Source: Candidatus Neomarinimicrobiota bacterium
GTDB taxonomy: Bacteria; Fidelibacterota; UBA2242; B5-G15
Direction: 5' to 3'
DNA: 50,143 nucleotides
NCBI GenBank assembly: GCA_017656425.1
Contig: JACDNV010000015.1
Coordinates: 1-50,143, forward strand
The translations under genes were made by a program, and so were the position numbers. Below the pieces are notes generated by a model. The model worked only from the letters and a program-made list of their open reading frames with translations, had not been told where the DNA came from and did not search any database. Positions within the stretch are counted from its first letter, which is position 1; the number at the start of each line of letters is the position of its first letter. This document shows positions 7,823 through 16,204 of this stretch, one piece after another.

Positions 7823-8581
7823 ATGTTTAAGAAAATTATTCTTTGTTTTGCATTTTTCTTCTCTTCGTTTGCTTTAGCACAAATTACAATTAATAGTTCC
7901 GGTCATGCAACTTTTGGTGGAAATGTAACTGTTAACGGGTTTGCTGCAATAGGCACTTCTCCTTCCTTATCATATCGACTACGTATCAATAATTATAATG
8001 GAGCTAGCTCTATTGCGGGTCTATATGTCCTTAGTGTTGGAGAATCGGGAACGATTGTAAATCGAGGAGTATATGGTAAAGCTACTTGCTCTAATGGATA
8101 TATTAATTATGGAATATACGGCTATGCGTCGGGAGGTGCAATTAATTGGGCTGGTTATTTTGCAGGAAATGTCTATACCACCGGTTCTTATCAATCCTCT
8201 GATGAGCGAATGAAGAAAAATATAAAACCACTGAATAAGAAAGAAATACTTTCTAAGATTGAACAATTAAAACCTGTACGTTTTCAGTTTTTGAGTGAAT
8301 CGGAACTACGTGAAAAAGGTCTCCCGGCTTTAAATGCAAAAAGAGGATATCATATGGGGCTCATAGCCCATGAAGTGGAAAAGATATTTCCTGAAGTTGT
8401 GATTGACGTTCCACAACCCATCGAAGATGAGAATGGAGAGGTAAATGAAGAGTCGGAAATTGTAAATACCAAAGCAATTAATTACCAGGAATTAACGGTA
8501 GCCTTATTGGCTGCATTACAAGAATTGCAGAAAAGGATTGAAAAGCTGGAAAAACAAATGTCAACGGGAGGTAATTACTAA
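7823..8581 (+). CDS. Secreted protein with S74-type chaperone domain (paralogue)
   Basis: 252 residues after GAGGAGG. A signal peptide ends at FALAQ. The middle is rich in Gly, Tyr and Asn (NYGIYGYASGG, WAGYFAGNVYTTG). The C-terminal domain begins with a good S74 signature, SSDERMKKNIKPL, followed by YHMGLIAHEVEKIFPEVV and a terminal coiled coil (LQELQKRIEKLEKQM). The DERMK motif is better preserved than in the paralogue at 1695. It may form trimeric fibres on the cell surface; these domains are best known from phage tail fibres but are common in secreted proteins of this type of bacterium. Confidence 0.72.
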   Translation: MFKKIILCFAFFFSSFALAQITINSSGHATFGGNVTVNGFAAIGTSPSLSYRLRINNYNGASSIAGLYVLSVGESGTIVNRGVYGKATCSNGYINYGIYGYASGGAINWAGYFAGNVYTTGSYQSSDERMKKNIKPLNKKEILSKIEQLKPVRFQFLSESELREKGLPALNAKRGYHMGLIAHEVEKIFPEVVIDVPQPIEDENGEVNEESEIVNTKAINYQELTVALLAALQELQKRIEKLEKQMSTGGNY

Positions 8582-8729
8582 AACTGTTTTGTAATACTAA
8601 GGAAGTTCATGTACGAAAATTCTTATAATTCTTTTATATCGGGATGTTCAGGCACATTATGGTACGGACCAAATTTAAGGTTAATTGGGGAGGATAATGG
8701 ATTTTTGCCGAATAATTTATCGACTATTA

Positions 8730-8751
8730 TTCGTAGAATCCCTATTCGGGA
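8730..8751 (+). repeat. Micro-hairpin insert 8 (22 nt)
   Basis: Arms TTC / GAA with loop GTA, then TCCC / GGGA with loop TATTC. It splits a CTA codon near the 3' end of the minus-strand rve transposase, shifting its frame. Confidence 0.85.
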
Positions 8752-8979
8752 GAGGAGACATAAATGCGATACTTTGGGATATTTTATAATCTTTCAGGAT
8801 ATTTACCGGGGTTTTAAATTTTTTATATGAATTTTTTCTCAGGAAATCGAAATATAATTGGTAGGATGAAGCTTTAACAAGGAAATCTTTTACTGAGCTG
8901 AATGATTCTATGCAGTAGAATTCGTCTTCGATTAATCTGTGAGAGGATTCTACATCGACATTAGTATTGGGGTAATATG

Positions 8980-9001
8980 TCCGTAGGATCCCTAATCGGG
9001 A
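8980..9001 (+). repeat. Micro-hairpin insert 9 (22 nt)
   Basis: Arms TCC / GGA with loop GTA, then TCCC / GGGA with loop TAATC. It lies just before the SPYYPNTNVDVE segment of the rve remnant; excision restores RSP to YYPNT. Confidence 0.85.
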
Positions 9002-9096
9002 GAGATCTGTATTACCTCTAAAGGTTTTAATCTTATTTCCTTTAGAAATCGTATAATGTTATTCTGTCTTTTAGGTTGTTATTTGCTATGATACTA

Positions 9097-9118
9097 TCCG
9101 TAGGATCCCTAATCGGGA
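9097..9118 (+). repeat. Micro-hairpin insert 10 (22 nt)
   Basis: Identical in sequence to the copy at 8980-9001 (loops GTA and TAATC). The host frame around it is too decayed to prove restoration, although the flanks join into an open minus-strand frame. Confidence 0.8.
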
Positions 9119-9168
9119 TAGGTTATGTCTTTTCTACTTATCTTTGATTCTCTTTCCAAAAATCTCAC

Positions 9169-9198
9169 AGAGCATAGCCTTTCCTCGGGCTATGCTCT
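9169..9198. other. Strong hairpin upstream of pgk
   Basis: A perfect 11-bp stem (AGAGCATAGCC at 9169-9179 with GGCTATGCTCT at 9188-9198) and an 8-nt loop. No T-run follows on the plus strand. It may be a terminator or insulator between the transposon relic and the glycolysis operon, or part of the mobile relic. Confidence 0.5.
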
Positions 9199-9278
9199 CA
9201 TCACTCATTACCCTTAATTTAATCAATCCTATTGTACCACCATGTGCATGAACTTTCCCATTTGCTCTAAATTTTGGC

Positions 9279-9307
9279 TTGTAAAAATATTGAATAGTAT
9301 TTAAAAT
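9279..9307 (+). promoter_or_regulatory. Candidate promoter of the pgk operon
   Basis: TTGTAA (9279-9284), a 17-nt spacer and TAAAAT (9302-9307), 24 nt before the pgk start. Moderate match, supported by position. Confidence 0.4.
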
Positions 9308-9331
9308 TGTGGGCTAAATAAGGAGTGTGTT

Positions 9332-10531
9332 ATGGCGAGGTTAACAGTAGATGATATTAGTGTAAAAGACAAGAGAGTTTTGGTCAGAGTTGACTTTAAT
9401 GTACCACTTGATGAAAAACAAAATATAACTGATGATTACCGTATCAGAGCTGCTTTGCCCACAATTAAAAAGCTGATTAGTGACGGTGGAAAAGTAATTT
9501 TAATGTCTCATCTTGGTAGACCTAAAGGAGAAAGAAAACCTGAATTGAGCTTAAAACCAGTTGCAAAAAGATTGCAGGAATTGTTACAGGGAACAAAAGT
9601 TTATTTTGTCGAAGATTGCATTGGTGATGAAGTTAAAAAGGCTGTAGATACTCTTAAACCTGGTGAGGTTTTACTATTAGAAAATGTGAGGTTTTACAAA
9701 GGGGAAGAGAAGAATGATCCAGAGTTTGCAAAAAAACTTGCTGAACTGGGTGATGTCTATGTAAATGATGCTTTTGCTACTGCTCATAGAGCTCATGCTT
9801 CTACAGCGGGTGTTGCAGAGTTGTTGGAAGTAAAAGCCGCAGGTTACTTACTGGAAAAAGAGTTAAAATATCTAAAAGATTATCTTGAAAATCCTGAGCA
9901 ACCATACACAGCCATACTCGGTGGCGCAAAGGTATCAGGTAAGATAGAGATAATTGAAAGACTTATTGGAAAGGTAAAGTATTTATTGATCGGCGGTGGA
10001 ATGAGCTATACATTTTTAAAAGCATTGGGATATGAAATTGGAAAATCACTTCTTGAAGAGGATAAAATTGATTTAGCAAAAAGCACAATGGAAAAAGCTA
10101 AGAACTTAGGATGTGAATTGATATTACCGACGGATGTAGTTGTAGTTTCTGAAATGTCTTCGGATGCTGATATCGAAGTTATTAATTTTAAAAATATTCC
10201 TTCTGATAAAATGGGTGTAGATATTGGTCCAGAGACAGTTGCTACTTTTAATGAGATTATTGAAAAGAGTAAAACTATTCTTTGGAATGGTCCATTGGGC
10301 GTATTCGAAATTGAAAAATTCTCTACAGGTACAGAATCGGTAGCAAGGAAGGTTGCTGAGGTTACAGAAAAGGGAGTAATTACAATTCTTGGTGGGGGAG
10401 ATACTGCTTCTGCAGTTAAAAAATTTGGACTTGCTGATAAATTCACGCATGTTTCAACAGGTGGTGGAGCATCACTTGAGTTATTAGCTGGAGAGGAGTT
10501 AATTCCAATCAAATTATTAGAAAGGGAATGA
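9332..10531 (+). CDS. pgk: Phosphoglycerate kinase
   Basis: 399 residues, the usual length for the bacterial enzyme. It interconverts 1,3-bisphosphoglycerate plus ADP and 3-phosphoglycerate plus ATP in cytosolic glycolysis/gluconeogenesis. Family landmarks are all present: RVDFNVPLD near the N-terminus, SHLGRPKGERK for substrate binding, ENVRFYKGEEKND, LGGAKVSGKI starting the nucleotide domain, LWNGPLGVFE, and ILGGGDTASAVKKFG near the C-terminus. AAGGAG lies just upstream of the ATG. tpiA follows after 3 nt and secG 7 nt later, indicating one transcript. Confidence 0.97.
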   Translation: MARLTVDDISVKDKRVLVRVDFNVPLDEKQNITDDYRIRAALPTIKKLISDGGKVILMSHLGRPKGERKPELSLKPVAKRLQELLQGTKVYFVEDCIGDEVKKAVDTLKPGEVLLLENVRFYKGEEKNDPEFAKKLAELGDVYVNDAFATAHRAHASTAGVAELLEVKAAGYLLEKELKYLKDYLENPEQPYTAILGGAKVSGKIEIIERLIGKVKYLLIGGGMSYTFLKALGYEIGKSLLEEDKIDLAKSTMEKAKNLGCELILPTDVVVVSEMSSDADIEVINFKNIPSDKMGVDIGPETVATFNEIIEKSKTILWNGPLGVFEIEKFSTGTESVARKVAEVTEKGVITILGGGDTASAVKKFGLADKFTHVSTGGGASLELLAGEELIPIKLLERE

Positions 10532-10534
10532 GAC

Positions 10535-11302
10535 ATGAGGAATATAATTGTTGCCGGGAACTGGAAAATGAATAAAACAATAGATGAATCTGTCGATTTT
10601 GTCAAAACTTTACAGGAGAAAATTTCCACGCAGATTAAACCTGAAGTGCTCATTTTTCCGCCATTCACTTCCCTATATGCTGTTAATGTGAACATTGACA
10701 AGAATAAAATAAAACATGGAGCCCAGAACATGCATTTTGAAAAATCTGGAGCTTTTACAGGTGAAATCTCTGCAGATATGATTAAATCTTGTGGTTGTGA
10801 GTATGTTATATTAGGTCATTCAGAAAGAAGACATATTTTTATGGAATCTGATGGAATTATTTCCAAAAAAGTTGCTACTGCTCTTGAAAATGGGTTAAAG
10901 CCAGTTATTTGTATAGGAGAGAAGCTTGAAGAGAGGCAGGCAGGTAAGACTGAAGAAGTGTTAAAAAGACAATTTGAATCCGCCTTTTCAAATGTTTCTG
11001 ATGAGCAGGTAAAGGACTGTATAATTGCTTATGAGCCTGTTTGGGCAATTGGCACTGGTATAAATGCCACCCCTGAGCAGGCATCTGATGCCCATATTTT
11101 TGTAAGATCATTATTAAAAGAAAATTATACTGATGAAGTCGCTGAATCAACACCGATACTATATGGCGGCAGTGTGAAACCTGAAAATTGTAGGGAACTT
11201 TTTGAAAAAGATGATGTAGATGGTTTTTTGATAGGTGGTGCTAGTTTGAAAATCGATTCATTTTTAAGTATAATTTTAACAGTAAATGAAATGATATCTT
11301 GA
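10535..11302 (+). CDS. tpiA: Triosephosphate isomerase
   Basis: 255 residues. It converts dihydroxyacetone phosphate to glyceraldehyde 3-phosphate. Active-site landmarks: NWKMN with the catalytic Lys near residue 11, the histidine in ILGHSERR, the glutamate in AYEPVWAIGTG, and the phosphate-gripping ILYGGSVKPENC and FLIGGASL. It is encoded 3 nt after pgk, a common glycolytic pairing. Confidence 0.97.
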   Translation: MRNIIVAGNWKMNKTIDESVDFVKTLQEKISTQIKPEVLIFPPFTSLYAVNVNIDKNKIKHGAQNMHFEKSGAFTGEISADMIKSCGCEYVILGHSERRHIFMESDGIISKKVATALENGLKPVICIGEKLEERQAGKTEEVLKRQFESAFSNVSDEQVKDCIIAYEPVWAIGTGINATPEQASDAHIFVRSLLKENYTDEVAESTPILYGGSVKPENCRELFEKDDVDGFLIGGASLKIDSFLSIILTVNEMIS

Positions 11303-11309
11303 GGTAGGT

Positions 11310-11663
11310 ATGTATACATTTTTAATAATTTTACACGTTCTTATTTGTATACTATTGGTAATCTCAGTGTTAATGCAAGCAAGTAAGGGTGGTGGTCTTT
11401 CAGGAACTTTTGGTGGTCTGGGTTCAAGTGCAATTTTTGGAGGTAGAGAGGCAGCAACGTTCCTATCAAAGGTTACGACAAGTTTAACAGTTGCATTTTT
11501 TATTGTAACGATAATTATTGCACTACTTTCCGCTCCCAGGGGTCAAGCCGAGAGTATAATAAAAAAACAGGCTGAGAAAGGAGCTATCCCAAGTGCTACT
11601 CTTCCTGTTCCAGAGGGTAGTTTACCACAGGTGCAAACACCAATACAGGATAATGAGAAGTAA
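11310..11663 (+). CDS. secG: Preprotein translocase subunit SecG
   Basis: 117 residues with two membrane helices ([18 protein letters not shown] and [17 protein letters not shown]) around the hallmark glycine-rich segment [14 protein letters not shown]. It is an accessory subunit of the SecYEG channel. The tail is polar and proline/glutamine-rich. Its place after tpiA and just before a tRNA-Leu is a widespread bacterial arrangement. Confidence 0.93.
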   Translation: MYTFLIILHVLICILLVISVLMQASKGGGLSGTFGGLGSSAIFGGREAATFLSKVTTSLTVAFFIVTIIIALLSAPRGQAESIIKKQAEKGAIPSATLPVPEGSLPQVQTPIQDNEK

Positions 11664-11683
11664 TAAATTATATAACAAAATTT

Positions 11684-11765
11684 GCCGAAGTGGTGGAACT
11701 GGTAGACACGCACGTTTGAGGGGCGTGTGGGGAAACCCGTGCGGGTTCGAGTCCCGCCTTCGGCA
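11684..11765 (+). tRNA. tRNA-Leu (anticodon GAG)
   Basis: Acceptor arms GCCGAAG / CTTCGGC, D-arm with GGTAGAC, anticodon stem CACGT/GCGTG around loop TTGAGGG (anticodon GAG), a long class II variable arm (GGG AAA CCC) and T-arm GCGGG TTCGAGT CCCGC. Discriminator base A; CCA is not encoded. It lies between secG and the TPR gene, likely co-transcribed. Confidence 0.95.
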
Positions 11766-11793
11766 CAAAGTATTTAAATTAAAGGGGAAAGAT

Positions 11794-13092
11794 ATGATTT
11801 CTAGGAGTTTTAAATTTTTAATAATTATATCTTTTATTTTAATGATTACAAATTTATTTGCTCAGGTATCTTCTGACCCGTTGATGGAAGCATATGATCT
11901 TTATAAAGCGGGGAAATATGCAGAGTCTCTTGAAAAATGTCGGGCGTTAATTAAATTAGAGCCAGATTATCCTGCAGCTATCTTTCTTTTAAGTAAGATA
12001 TATTTTAATCTGGGAGAATTGGATAGTGCCAGAAATTATATAGATAAAGCAATCTCCCTAGATCCGGCAAATCAGGAATTCCGTAAGGAAAGAGAGAATA
12101 TGTCAAATTTTATTTCAAAACTTGCAGAAGCATCCAGGTTATATAATAATGCCAAATATGAGGAAGCAGAGAAAATTTATTTAGAGATAATAAAGTTAAA
12201 TCCAAATTTTGCTGATTCATATTATTTACTGGCAAGAGTTTATGTTAAACTTGGTAAGTATAAGGAAGCAAAAGTCTACTTTACGAAAGCTCTTGAGCTC
12301 AAGCCTGACGAAAAAAAATATCTTGATAACTACAATGCAATAGTAAAGCAATTACTATACGAAGGTAATCAGCTGCAAAAAAGTAGGGATTACAGAGGTG
12401 CGATAGAGAAGTTTAAAAATGCAATTAGTCTAAAACCTGACGATTATCTTGCATATTATTTAACCAGTGTCGTTTATTTGTTAATAAAAGATTATGACTC
12501 CACCTTTAAATACATCCATAAAGCAATTGAGCTAAACAAAGAGTATCCAAAGGCTTACTTGGTAAAAGGTAAAGCACATTATTATAAAGGTGAGTATCAA
12601 AAAGCAATAGAGTCTTTTAAAATGGCTTTGGAAATCGATCCGGAATATGTGGATGCATTAAAAAATCTGGGAATTGTATATTATAAAATGAGGAATTTAG
12701 ATGAAGCATTGAAATATTATTTTGAAGCATTAAAACATGAAAAAAATGATGCAAATATATATGAGAATATTGGAGCTATACTAAATGAACAGAAGAAGTA
12801 TGAAGAATCAATAAAATATTTAAAAAAAGCTGTTGAACTTGATCCAAGAGATAATGGTAGCTGGCTTAGATTAGCTCAGGCTTACAATTTCTTAGGCTTA
12901 CCTGAGAAAGCAAAGGAAACTGTAAATAGAGCTTTACAGATAAAACCACGATGGGCTCCAGCACTAATCGAGCTTGGATTAGCGGAGAAGGCGCTAGGGA
13001 ATAAAAGCGCAGCAAAGCAGGCATTTCTGATGGCTGCAAGAGATCCAAGATACAAAAAATACGCCGAGTACGAACTGCAAAGGCTGAAGTGA
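11794..13092 (+). CDS. Exported tetratricopeptide-repeat protein
   Basis: 432 residues from the ATG at 11794 (GGGGAAAG upstream); the open frame further upstream would run through the tRNA and is not used. A signal peptide ends near NLFAQ. The rest is a chain of about ten TPR units, visible in recurring patterns such as [34 protein letters not shown] and [15 protein letters not shown]. Likely a periplasmic scaffold for protein assembly; the partner is unknown. A terminator follows. Confidence 0.85.
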   Translation: MISRSFKFLIIISFILMITNLFAQVSSDPLMEAYDLYKAGKYAESLEKCRALIKLEPDYPAAIFLLSKIYFNLGELDSARNYIDKAISLDPANQEFRKERENMSNFISKLAEASRLYNNAKYEEAEKIYLEIIKLNPNFADSYYLLARVYVKLGKYKEAKVYFTKALELKPDEKKYLDNYNAIVKQLLYEGNQLQKSRDYRGAIEKFKNAISLKPDDYLAYYLTSVVYLLIKDYDSTFKYIHKAIELNKEYPKAYLVKGKAHYYKGEYQKAIESFKMALEIDPEYVDALKNLGIVYYKMRNLDEALKYYFEALKHEKNDANIYENIGAILNEQKKYEESIKYLKKAVELDPRDNGSWLRLAQAYNFLGLPEKAKETVNRALQIKPRWAPALIELGLAEKALGNKSAAKQAFLMAARDPRYKKYAEYELQRLK

Positions 13093-13125
13093 TTAAACTA
13101 ACTTTTGAATAAAATTATTACTAGG

Positions 13126-13152
13126 AGGGGCGATTAAATTCGTCCCTTTTTC
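13126..13152 (+). terminator. Rho-independent terminator after the pgk-TPR operon
   Basis: AGGGGCGA pairs with TCGTCCCT (one G-U) around a 6-nt AT loop, followed by a T-run. It lies 33 nt after the TPR stop. Confidence 0.8.
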
Positions 13153-13195
13153 ATTTAAGAATATAATTTTTAATAGTTTTTATTAAATTAAATGT

Positions 13196-13882
13196 ATGAT
13201 AAAAGCTGTGATTTTCGATCTGGATAATACTTTAATAGATTTTATGAAAATGAAGGAGGCAAGTATATCTGCAGCTATTGATGCAATGCTTGATGCAGGG
13301 CTAGATAGGTCTCCAGATAAAATTAGAGAAGGTATAAATAAAATATATAATGAAAAAGGCATTGAATATCAATACGTTTTTGATGATTACTTAAAGAATG
13401 AGTTAGGAAAGATTAATTATAAGATTTTAGCTTCGGCTATAGTTGCATATAGGAAGGCAAAAGAGGGAAATCTTCAGACCTACCCCCATGTTCATAATAC
13501 ATTGATAAGTTTAATAAAAATGGGGATTCGACTGGCAGTTGTTTCCGATGCTCCAAGAAGGGAAGCTTGGTTGAGAATTTGTTCTTGTAACCTCCAGAAT
13601 TATTTTGATGTCGTTATGACATTTGAGGATACCAACTTAAGAAAACCTAACCCAAAGCCATTTCAGCTAACATTGGAAAGATTAGAGATAAAGCCTGAAG
13701 AGGCTATCATGGTTGGTGATTGGGTTGAAAGGGATTTGATTGGAGCAAAAAAGGTTGGAATGAAAACAGTATTTGCCCGTTATGGTGATACTTTTGGGAC
13801 AGCATTTTCAGGAGCAGATTATGAAATCGATTATGTAGATGAAATAATAGAAATTGTAAAAAAAGAAAACGGATATCGATGA
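13196..13882 (+). CDS. HAD-superfamily hydrolase (phosphatase-like)
   Basis: 228 residues. Motif I is FDLDNTLID (nucleophile and acid Asp), motif II is AVVSDA with the conserved Ser, motif III is the Lys in RKPNPKPF and motif IV is MVGDWVERDLIGAKKVG. A helical cap lies between motifs I and II, as in subfamily IA (YjjG-like or related). The substrate cannot be told from sequence. No strong ribosome site is seen before the ATG; acpS overlaps its stop by 4 nt. Confidence 0.85.
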   Translation: MIKAVIFDLDNTLIDFMKMKEASISAAIDAMLDAGLDRSPDKIREGINKIYNEKGIEYQYVFDDYLKNELGKINYKILASAIVAYRKAKEGNLQTYPHVHNTLISLIKMGIRLAVVSDAPRREAWLRICSCNLQNYFDVVMTFEDTNLRKPNPKPFQLTLERLEIKPEEAIMVGDWVERDLIGAKKVGMKTVFARYGDTFGTAFSGADYEIDYVDEIIEIVKKENGYR

Positions 13883-14247
13883 AAATAGGCATTGATATAA
13901 TTAAAATAGATAGAATAGATAGACTGATCCAGAATTATGGGAATAAATTTTTAGATAAGTACTTTGATAAGGAAGAAATTAGATATTGTAAAAGTAAGGT
14001 TGTTCCACTTCAGCATTTTGCTGGAAAATTTGCAGCTAAAGAAGCAGTCAAAAAGGCACTTCTTTCCACCAATCCAACTTTAATTGTTCCCCTGAGCGAT
14101 ATTGTAATAAGGAATAATTCATTGGGGAAACCATATGTGAGATTACGTGGTAACGTTGGTGAAATTTGTAAGAACTATATTATTGAGGTCTCAATATCCC
14201 ATGAAAAAAACGACTATGCTATAGCAATAGCTCTGGTGGCGATATGA
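13879..14247 (+). CDS. acpS: Holo-[acyl-carrier-protein] synthase
   Basis: 122 residues, standard length. It transfers phosphopantetheine from CoA to apo-ACP. Landmarks: MKIGIDIIKIDRI with the metal-binding Asp, the segment HFAGKFAAKEAVKKAL, and EVSISHEKNDYAIAIAL. Start and stop both overlap neighbours by 4 nt (ATGA junctions), so it is translationally coupled with the HAD gene and nnr. Confidence 0.93.
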   Translation: MKIGIDIIKIDRIDRLIQNYGNKFLDKYFDKEEIRYCKSKVVPLQHFAGKFAAKEAVKKALLSTNPTLIVPLSDIVIRNNSLGKPYVRLRGNVGEICKNYIIEVSISHEKNDYAIAIALVAI

Positions 14248-15803
14248 GAGAGTATGTTTTAAGTAATGAAGAAGCAAAAATTGTAGACAGTTTTACTATA
14301 GAAAAACTTGGTATTTCCGGGAAAAAGTTAATGAATAGAGCTGGTAAGGCGGTTGCCACAAAGGTAAAGGAAATATTAAAGGATATTCCTGGAAGTAGAG
14401 TGGACATCTTTTGTGGTACCGGAAATAACGGAGGAGATGGGTTCGTATGTGGACTGAATCTATATGATTGGGGAGCTATTGTATATATCTGGGTTGTTGG
14501 AAATAAAGAAAAAATAAAAGGCGATGCAAAGTATTACTTTGACAAATGTTTAGAAAGTGGATTAAATATAAACTATATAGAAAAAGTCGAAGATGTTGGG
14601 AAAATTCATAATATAATCGAGACGGATTTAATAGTAGATGCTATTTTCGGAACTGGATTTAAAGGTAACGTTAAGCCTCCGATTGACAGAATTATTGAGA
14701 TTATTAATAATTCCACTAGACCGGTTATATCTGTTGATATACCATCAGGTGTTAATGGTGATTCAGGTATAGTTCATGATATAGCTGTGAAAGCGAATGC
14801 AACTGTCACTATGGGATTTTTAAAAAGGGGTTTGCTACTTTATCCAGGCAAAAGGTATGCAGGTGAAGTAACTGTAGCGGATATAGGTTACAATGAGCAA
14901 TCATTTAATGTTCTAAAAAATAAAACTTATCTTATACACAAAGAAGAGATTGTTGATTTAATCCCACCGCTATATTGGGATACATATAAGCACAGACAGG
15001 GGAAAGTGCTGGTATTTGCTGGATCTGTTGGAATGACTGGTGCTGCTGTATTAACCTGTGAAGCTGCGATGAGGACTGGTGCAGGTCTTGTTGTACTATC
15101 TATCCCTAAATCATTGAATGATATAGTCGAAATAAAGTTAACTGAGGTATTGAGTATGCCAGTAAATGAATCTGAGAAACAAACTTTTACTGTAGATTCA
15201 CTTACAGATAATGTTAGGGAGAGGATAAAGTGGAGCGATGTTATTGTATTTGGCCCAGGAGTATCTTACTGTGAACATGTGATTGTTTTTGGAGAAAACT
15301 TGTTAAAAAGTGTTAATAAACCTGTTGTTATTGATGCTGATGGGCTAAAAATTTTCAAGAATAATACTGAGTTAATCAAGAAAGTAAAAGAAATAGTGTT
15401 GACACCTCATTATGGGGAATTTTCATTGATTACAGGTATTCCCTTAGATGAAATAAAAATGAATGTTGTTGATATAGGCAGAGAATTTGCAATATCAAAT
15501 GGGTGTGTATTAGTATTGAAGGGAGCACCGACGCTTGTATTTAATCAGGAGGGTGATGTCGTGTTTAATTCAACAGGTAATCCCGGGCTTGCAACAGGTG
15601 GTACAGGTGATGTACTGACTGGAATGATAGCTTCTTTAATCGCTCAAGGAATGAGTGTATGGGATGCAGCTATTTCTGCTGTTTTTATACATGGATATAC
15701 AGCTGATATTATTGCGATGGAATCAAGCATGAGAGGCTTGGTGGCGGGTGATATTATAAAGAAGTTACCAGTTATACTCAAAGAGTTTGAAAGAGTTGAA
15801 TAA
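14244..15803 (+). CDS. nnr: Bifunctional NAD(P)HX epimerase / ADP-dependent dehydratase
   Basis: 519 residues. It repairs hydrated NADH/NADPH. The N-terminal YjeF_N epimerase domain (about 1-215) contains FCGTGNNGGDGFVCGLNL and AIFGTGFKG. The C-terminal ribokinase-like dehydratase domain (about 225-515) contains VFAGSVGMTGAAVLTCEAA, VIDADGLKIF, LTPHYGEF and the catalytic NPGLATGGTGDVLTGMIA. Coupled to acpS, which is also its neighbour in many bacteria. Confidence 0.95.
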   Translation: MREYVLSNEEAKIVDSFTIEKLGISGKKLMNRAGKAVATKVKEILKDIPGSRVDIFCGTGNNGGDGFVCGLNLYDWGAIVYIWVVGNKEKIKGDAKYYFDKCLESGLNINYIEKVEDVGKIHNIIETDLIVDAIFGTGFKGNVKPPIDRIIEIINNSTRPVISVDIPSGVNGDSGIVHDIAVKANATVTMGFLKRGLLLYPGKRYAGEVTVADIGYNEQSFNVLKNKTYLIHKEEIVDLIPPLYWDTYKHRQGKVLVFAGSVGMTGAAVLTCEAAMRTGAGLVVLSIPKSLNDIVEIKLTEVLSMPVNESEKQTFTVDSLTDNVRERIKWSDVIVFGPGVSYCEHVIVFGENLLKSVNKPVVIDADGLKIFKNNTELIKKVKEIVLTPHYGEFSLITGIPLDEIKMNVVDIGREFAISNGCVLVLKGAPTLVFNQEGDVVFNSTGNPGLATGGTGDVLTGMIASLIAQGMSVWDAAISAVFIHGYTADIIAMESSMRGLVAGDIIKKLPVILKEFERVE

Positions 15804-15805
15804 TA

Positions 15806-16204
15806 ATGTATAGGGGACATTTCACAAAGATACCGATTATAGTTTATACAATCATTATTTTCGTACTATCATCTATGGAGAGTGGTGGAGCATTTAATGT
15901 ATTAGGAGTGGATAAAATTTTACATTTAATAGAATTTGGTTTATACGCGGTGTTAATGAATATAGCAATTATAAGTTCATCGAATAAGTATTTAATTATG
16001 AATAATTGCTATTATACTGTTTTACTTTCGATGGTTTACGCTGCTTCTGATGAAATACATCAGTTTTTTGTTCCAACAAGAGATTGTTCAATTTATGATT
16101 TTATGGCTGATGTAATAGGAATTTTGATTTTTTTGGGCATTTTTAAAATTTTTTTAAGAGTAGTGAAAAGTTCATATGTATTTGGCAAGGTTAAAAATAG
16201 TTAA
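15806..16204 (+). CDS. VanZ-family membrane protein
   Basis: 132 residues with about four hydrophobic segments. The family signature is visible: DKILHLIEFGLYAVLM, then SDEIHQFFVPTRDCSIYDFMADVIGILI. VanZ-like proteins are small membrane proteins of unclear biochemical function; glycopeptide resistance should not be inferred. It overlaps recN by 29 nt. Confidence 0.8.
   Translation: MYRGHFTKIPIIVYTIIIFVLSSMESGGAFNVLGVDKILHLIEFGLYAVLMNIAIISSSNKYLIMNNCYYTVLLSMVYAASDEIHQFFVPTRDCSIYDFMADVIGILIFLGIFKIFLRVVKSSYVFGKVKNS

Larger units (their letters stand above)
8623..9118 (-). pseudogene. DDE integrase-core (rve) transposase remnant with three micro-hairpin inserts
   Basis: On the minus strand the C-terminal part of an rve-type transposase is readable: RSPYYPNTNVDVESSHRL, then IEDEFYCIESFSSVKDF, YQLYFDFLRKNSYKKF, then KTPVNILKDYK and finally PLIVDKLFGKNPL to a TAA at 8625-8623. 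The glutamate in DVESSHRL fits the third catalytic acid. Removing the insert at 8730-8751 joins AFMSP to LIVDK in one frame. Upstream (9000-9118) the frame is decayed, and the catalytic aspartates were not found. All three inserts run opposite to this gene. Confidence 0.7.

Noticed and set aside
996-9118. CRISPR array from the recurring 20-22 nt units
   Set aside because: The units are irregularly spaced (from about 60 nt to kilobases apart), occur in both orientations, lie inside coding sequence and have no adjacent cas genes.
11593-11793. Upstream extension of the TPR protein
   Set aside because: It would read through secG's end and the tRNA-Leu. The ATG at 11794 has a ribosome site and a signal peptide.
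15806-16204. Glycopeptide-resistance gene vanZ
   Set aside because: Only the general VanZ-like fold is present. There are no vanH/A/X neighbours and the gene sits in a housekeeping run.
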